Positions 60,661-64,000 of a DNA stretch of 64,000 nt are shown piece after piece. The stretch's first letter is position 1; the number at the start of each line of letters is the position of its first letter. The stretch is taken from contig JAIUPH010000030.1 of assembly GCA_020161065.1 (NCBI GenBank), positions 19,010 to 83,009 of the forward strand. Reading direction: 5' to 3'. The translations under genes were made by a program, and so were the position numbers. The DNA is from Pseudomonadota bacterium. GTDB taxonomy: Bacteria > Pseudomonadota > Gammaproteobacteria > Burkholderiales > Burkholderiaceae_C. Below the pieces are notes generated by a model. The model saw nothing but the letters and a program-made list of their open reading frames with translations. It searched no databases and was not told the origin of the DNA.

Positions 60661-60737
60661 TGGAGCGGATGACGAGTCTCGAACTCGTGGCCTCGACCAT
60701 GGCGTGGTCGCGCTCTGCCTGCTGAGCTACATCCGCA
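60661..60737 (-). tRNA. tRNA-Gly(GCC)
   Basis: Acceptor TGCGGAT/ATCCGCT, anticodon stem CGACC/GGTCG with loop ACGCCAT (GCC), T arm ACGAG-TTCGAGA-CTCGT, encoded CCA. First tRNA of the array in transcription order. Confidence 0.92.
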
Positions 60738-60787
60738 AAAGTTGCGAGGCAATCCATCGGCCAGTACCGAGGTCGCCTCGCAGCAAG

Positions 60788-60799
60788 TTGTTAAAGAGC
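60788..60799 (-). promoter_or_regulatory. boxA-like antitermination site in the tRNA-array leader
   Basis: GCTCTTTAACAA on the minus strand matches the rRNA-operon boxA consensus that recruits Nus factors. It lies 50 nt before the first tRNA and after an upstream terminator, the expected place in a leader of a long untranslated transcript. Confidence 0.65.
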
Positions 60800-60874
60800 G
60801 TCCACCGTCGCCGGTGGTGCGATCCATCGATCGCGGGTCTGCGCCGATGCGCAGGCCGGTTGAAGCCAGAAATG

Positions 60875-60906
60875 AAAAAGGCCCGGATCCTTTCGGTATC
60901 CGGGCC
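60875..60906 (-). terminator. Intrinsic terminator before the tRNA array
   Basis: GGCCCGGAT and ATCCGGGCC form a perfect 9-bp stem with a 9-nt loop, followed on the minus strand by TTTTT. It ends the short transcript of the 63-codon ORF and insulates the tRNA array, whose promoter should lie between here and the boxA. Confidence 0.85.
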
Positions 60907-60935
60907 TCTGCGTACAGAGCTTGGAGGGTGCGCGT

Positions 60936-61127
60936 CTACGCGCTGCCCTCTCCCGGATGCACCTGGTCCTCCGCCCGATCCAGCCAGCAATAGCTGGCCG
61001 GGATGAAAGAACCCTGGGCACTGACGTGCATGCCATGGCCCATCGAGGCAAGCCCCAAGGCGGCGCGCACGAACGCACCCAGACCCTGCTCGGGTCGGTG
61101 TGTCCTGATGACGTTGCCTGGTTTCAC
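60936..61127 (-). CDS. Small hypothetical protein upstream of the array
   Basis: 63 residues from a GTG with GAGG 7 nt upstream. The sequence (KPGNVIRTHRPEQGLGAFVRAALG, GMHVSAQGSFIPASYCWLD) looks soluble, with no known family. A strong terminator follows 30 bp downstream, which favours a real transcript. Confidence 0.4.
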   Translation of the reverse strand: MKPGNVIRTHRPEQGLGAFVRAALGLASMGHGMHVSAQGSFIPASYCWLDRAEDQVHPGEGSA

Positions 61128-61265
61128 GGTCTTGCCTCGGTTCAGAAGAGTCTTGGCCCGAAAGGTCGGGGATTCAAAGTGGAGCGGACTGTAAAGATTC
61201 TTTACCCCACCGTCAACCCCCTGCGAGAATGATGTTCAGCCCTCGTTGCATTCCACACACAACAC

Positions 61266-61640
61266 GTGCCCAACATCACCGTCGCCAGAAGACAGAACGC
61301 AATGGCACTGTTCCAGGACTACGCCGAGAAGGCATTGGCAACGGGCGCGTCGCCGAAGGGCTTGGAGCAGGCGTTTGCGGCCACGCTGCAAATCTCGCCC
61401 AGCATGTGGAGTCAGATCAAGTCTTCAAGGCCCATCGGCGACAAGTTGGCTCGGCAGATTGAACAACTCCGGGGCAAACCTGCGGGCTGGCTCGACGAAG
61501 TGCGTAGCGACGCCACGCCCACTGTGGCCGAACAGGCGCTGATGGAGTTGGCGTTGGCTGCATGGCGGTCGACGAACAGCGAAGGCCGACGAGCCCTTCG
61601 TGCACACCTGGCTTCAATGATCAAATCAGACCAGAGCTGA
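61266..61640 (+). CDS. XRE/CI-like helix-turn-helix protein
   Basis: 124 residues from GTG 61266; ATG 61302 is an alternative. The middle (about 35-75: LEQAFAATLQISPSMWSQIKSSRPIGDKLARQIEQL, then KPAGWLDE) matches the phage-repressor-like HTH in which GWLD follows the domain. It may be a repressor belonging to the island or to a prophage remnant. Transcribed away from the tRNA array. Confidence 0.6.
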   Translation: MPNITVARRQNAMALFQDYAEKALATGASPKGLEQAFAATLQISPSMWSQIKSSRPIGDKLARQIEQLRGKPAGWLDEVRSDATPTVAEQALMELALAAWRSTNSEGRRALRAHLASMIKSDQS

Positions 61641-62055
61641 CGATGTAGCGTCCATGCCTCCGGGCGAAGGAGAGTTCGTTCACAGGCCTGCAGGACGAGC
61701 AGCGACTCTGGGTACACCACGATCGCCGCCAAGGGTGACGGAGTTTGCTTCCGGCCGGTCTCGTGAGGAGTGGCGAGACTGCAGCGGTTGCCGTCCTTCG
61801 CTCCTGTGCAACCTAAGGCAGCTTCGTGACGCATCGCCGTCATCGATCCGCTCGCGCAGTCTCAGCGGTCGAAATGCAGCGGATAGATTCCGCCCCGTAC
61901 TTGGCATCAAGAACCACAGCATTCAGCTTCTCGAAGTCCCAGGCCGCCACCGCGCGGCCAGGATTAGTGTTGCTGCCGTTCGCCCTCTCCGCTTGCCTTC
62001 GGGCCAATCTCCCGGCCTCGCGACGCATGGTGCCATGTGCACCCCGGTTAACTCT
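61641..62055. other. Gap without a supported gene
   Basis: Both strands show open frames. The best is a 62-codon minus-strand frame (61840-62028) ending WDFEKLNAVVLDAKYGAESIRC, which looks like a protein fragment, but it has no ribosome-binding site and no family. I do not call it. Confidence 0.3.
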
Positions 62056-63276
62056 TTAGCGCACCAGATTTCCAGCGTCAAAGACTTGAGCAACGAATGG
62101 CTCGATTGCCGCACTAGCATCCTCTGGCTTGCCAGAGAATTCACCACGCTCGACGACTTCGTCGACTAGGCATGGGGACGGAGGAAACACCCTGGACCTG
62201 CCAACTATCTCCATGCCCCGACCTTTCAGGCCGTTGATTCCAGCCATCCACGTGTAGGGGCCAAGGACACCGAGCCGGCCAAGCAACGCGGCGTAGGCGA
62301 CCAGGGCGTGCACGTAGTTCTGGGGGTCGAAGAAGACTCTGCTTGGCTCCGATCTGAGCACCGTCGTGTCCATGCTCCAAACTTCGCCTTGAACAAAGGC
62401 GTAAACAAGCATTTGCGCTCGGCCTTCCGACACATAGCCAAAGCCGTGACCGTCAGCACCCCGAACACCGTGTGGATTCATCAGTTCCTTCCCATTCAGA
62501 GGTTCGGTGAAGAGTCCGCCGTGAATGAAGGCCGAGCGAAGTTCAGAGGTCAGGAGCCGTCTCTCAAGTGCGTACTTGGGCATGACTCGCAACCACATTG
62601 CTGCACCCGGAGCGAAGGCGACAGTGACCTGCGCTCGCGGTATCGGACTGCCGTCGTGTAGCACTCCAATCTCCTCCCTATCGCGACGGAACCTGGGGCC
62701 ACCATCAGGCGATTGCAGCGGCTGGTATGCCGCGCGCTCCAATCTGGGCTGTTGCAGCGACGACTCAAGCACTGACTTGAGCGCCACCCTCAACTGCTCG
62801 GCAAGTTTGCTGCGCTCAGCCCTCCGCACTCCGTCACGAGCGTCCGTAGGGCAGTTGTAGGATATGGGAAACCTCAAGTGCCCAAGGTCGAAGGGCAGCG
62901 AGTCCCGCGTCGGCTCGCCGTACGCCGCATTCATGACTCCGACAATTCGTCGGTGCCCAAGGGCCTTCAGTGCGTAGCCGTACTCGATTGCAACGTTGGG
63001 ATTCGGAGTCGGTTTGCCGCTGACGCGCTCTCCCACGAAGGTGAGATCGGCCACAAAGGCGGCAGCCTTATCGATCTTTCCAAAGATGGTCTCGACAAGT
63101 GGTGGGGACCCCGAGACTCCTTTGGTGTCACTGTCCAGGGAGACATCACGGAGCGCCTCTTCAACTTCGGCATCGCTCCTAAGCATGGCGATGGCGCCCT
63201 CCAGCGCCTTGCCGATGAAGTTGCGCCCAATCTGCGATGGCGTGTCGAGCTGCCACGAGTAGAAGACCGTTGTCAT
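62056..63276 (-). CDS. TIR/deoxyribosyltransferase-like-fold protein, putative defence effector
   Basis: 406 residues. The N-terminal 160 residues follow a known TIR-like pattern: TTVFYSWQLDTPSQIGRNFI, SLDSDTKGVSGSPPLVETIFGKIDKAAAFVADLTFV, NPNVAIEYGYALKALG, SLPFDLGHLRFPI. Such domains occur in NAD-cleaving or nucleotide-processing defence proteins. The C-terminal 240 residues (AQVTVAFAPGAAMWLRVMP, YVHALVAYAALLGRLG) match nothing I know and may sense the trigger. ATG 63276 is chosen by the conserved start; 63330 is an in-frame alternative. A palindrome lies 45 bp upstream. Confidence 0.7.
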   Translation of the reverse strand: MTTVFYSWQLDTPSQIGRNFIGKALEGAIAMLRSDAEVEEALRDVSLDSDTKGVSGSPPLVETIFGKIDKAAAFVADLTFVGERVSGKPTPNPNVAIEYGYALKALGHRRIVGVMNAAYGEPTRDSLPFDLGHLRFPISYNCPTDARDGVRRAERSKLAEQLRVALKSVLESSLQQPRLERAAYQPLQSPDGGPRFRRDREEIGVLHDGSPIPRAQVTVAFAPGAAMWLRVMPKYALERRLLTSELRSAFIHGGLFTEPLNGKELMNPHGVRGADGHGFGYVSEGRAQMLVYAFVQGEVWSMDTTVLRSEPSRVFFDPQNYVHALVAYAALLGRLGVLGPYTWMAGINGLKGRGMEIVGRSRVFPPSPCLVDEVVERGEFSGKPEDASAAIEPFVAQVFDAGNLVR

Positions 63277-63320
63277 GATTCCATTCCCCTTCCCCCCGAG
63301 TACGACGCCATGGTACCCAT

Positions 63321-63340
63321 CTGAGGTCATGACACCTCAG
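63321..63340. promoter_or_regulatory. Operator-like palindrome upstream of the TIR-like gene
   Basis: CTGAGGT-CATGAC-ACCTCAG has perfect 7-bp arms. It lies in the 63277-63558 gap, which otherwise holds no gene I can support. A repressor of the TIR-like gene may bind here. Confidence 0.45.
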
Positions 63341-63558
63341 CAGCTCGAACGCGCACGCGCGACCAGTGCGTTAGAAGTCGCAGCAACGAACTTGGCTCGC
63401 CGACACCGGCTGGCACGCAACAAACCCAGACGCCCAAGTTGTACGAGATCTGAGTGTCCGCACTGGCGCAGAGCGTCACCGAACGGAACAGGGCTGACCG
63501 TCCGCCGTCAGTCTTCGTGAGGCCTTCGTCCAGCAAAACGCGCTGGATTCGGCCTAGT

Positions 63559-63900
63559 TCAAGCCGCTACGGCCCTTGCCCGCACTGACAAGTGATTGAA
63601 GCCCGACGGATCCGTCGTCTCCTTCACTTCGAGGTAAGCCTGCTTGCACACCAGCTCACTGAGCTTGGTGAAACCGTAATTGCGCGGGTCGAACGAGGTA
63701 TTGTTCTTGTTGATGAAGGAGCCCACGGCTGACAGCGCGGCCCACCCGCTGTCCCTGGACGTTTCCTTGATCGCGTGGAGCATCAGCTCCTCCAGATCGG
63801 GGACACCGGGCGGCTGCCTCGGGCGGCCGCTTCAAGACCTCGAAGAAGATGAACTTGTCGAGAGCCGGCTCCGCTCGTTTGAACACGCAACAGCCTGAGA
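63559..63900 (-). pseudogene. NYN/LOTUS-domain protein remnant
   Basis: The 3' part (63559-63783) encodes a LOTUS/OST-HTH domain (LMLHAIKETSRDSGWAALSAVG, SFDPRNYGFTKLSELV). Upstream, PRQPPGVPDLEEL continues in the same frame. The DKFIFFEVL end of a NYN ribonuclease domain appears one base out of frame (about 63829-63840), and the catalytic NYN part is missing or replaced. NYN-LOTUS proteins are ribonucleases or RNA-binding proteins. The remnant lies at the window edge, so a longer intact copy is not excluded. Confidence 0.6.
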
Positions 63901-64000
63901 TAAGTGGATTGGCTGCGGTTTGAACTTTTTCAATCCCAGGCCCCTGCCAGGCCGCCGGAGGCGCCCCGGTTGAGCCCATGTACTCATGGTTCAACCCATC

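Noticed and set aside
61654-62169. 171-codon plus-strand ORF
   Set aside because: Overlaps the TIR-like gene end, no motif and no ribosome-binding site.

Overview
The window is high-GC DNA with the gene content and neighbourhoods of a betaproteobacterium of the order Burkholderiales. Supporting signs are TTT/Bug-type binding proteins, a PEP-CTERM protein, a malonate (mat) operon, an acetate sensor/symporter cluster and a leucine-degradation (liu) cluster. Roughly 1-40.9 kb looks like native chromosome: very GC-rich, tightly packed, with many stop/start overlaps. From about 40.92 kb to the right edge the sequence is visibly less GC-rich and carries mobile and defence genes. I read that part as a genomic island.

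Native part. 1-2.0 kb: start of a branched-chain amino-acid-type ABC binding protein and a sigma-54 activator. 2.0-6.7 kb: malonate operon (GntR regulator, malonyl-CoA decarboxylase, TctC-like binding protein, malonyl-CoA synthetase). 6.7-12.7 kb: small accessory genes, a NudK-like Nudix protein, a MIP18-like protein, a class-V aminotransferase, a LysE exporter and a peptide-type binding protein. 12.8-21.7 kb: one long minus-strand acetate cluster (yjcH-actP, DUF294/CBS protein, small membrane protein, SLC5-histidine kinase, CheY-like regulator, PAS-exonuclease fusion). 22.0-33.2 kb: minus-strand genes including leucine/methylcrotonyl-CoA degradation (liuB, liuC, liuD/mccA, mvaB) with a vapBC pair inside. 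33.4-37.0 kb: tcuAB-like tricarballylate oxidation plus a Bug protein. 37.1-40.8 kb: hipBA, a gutted Ser/Thr-kinase-TPR gene and its ECF sigma factor.

Island. It begins at a 3' half of an initiator tRNA-Met (40916-40964), the usual scar of tRNA-directed integration. Next come an AbiE toxin-antitoxin pair, then three contiguous plus-strand genes (43.3-50.0 kb); two of these resemble large tyrosine recombinases, so they look like a recombinase trio. The core cargo (50.4-60.9 kb) is an RNA-repair module. One minus-strand operon runs rsr (Ro60/TROVE protein), five tandem Y-like RNAs, rtcB ligase, rtcA cyclase and a RlaP-like nucleotidyltransferase. It has a good sigma-54 promoter and a divergent rtcR activator. 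Facing rtcR is a second minus-strand unit: a boxA-like leader, 21 tRNA genes covering all amino acids except Ala and Tyr, a small broken SEC-C protein and an HNH endonuclease.

The tRNA array holds several oddities. Two class-II-like tRNAs (anticodons GCA and UUA) carry 63- and 59-nt related hairpin inserts at the same place in the T loop. One tRNA has the UAA-reading anticodon UUA. Two tRNAs have an abnormal T loop. Combining tRNA replacement, Y RNAs and RtcAB ligation suggests a system for surviving tRNA/RNA cleavage, perhaps by phage or toxin nucleases; that function is inference. The right end has an XRE-like regulator, a TIR-like protein with an operator-like palindrome, and a decayed NYN/LOTUS gene. 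The matching tRNA-Met end is not in the window, so the island continues past 64 kb.
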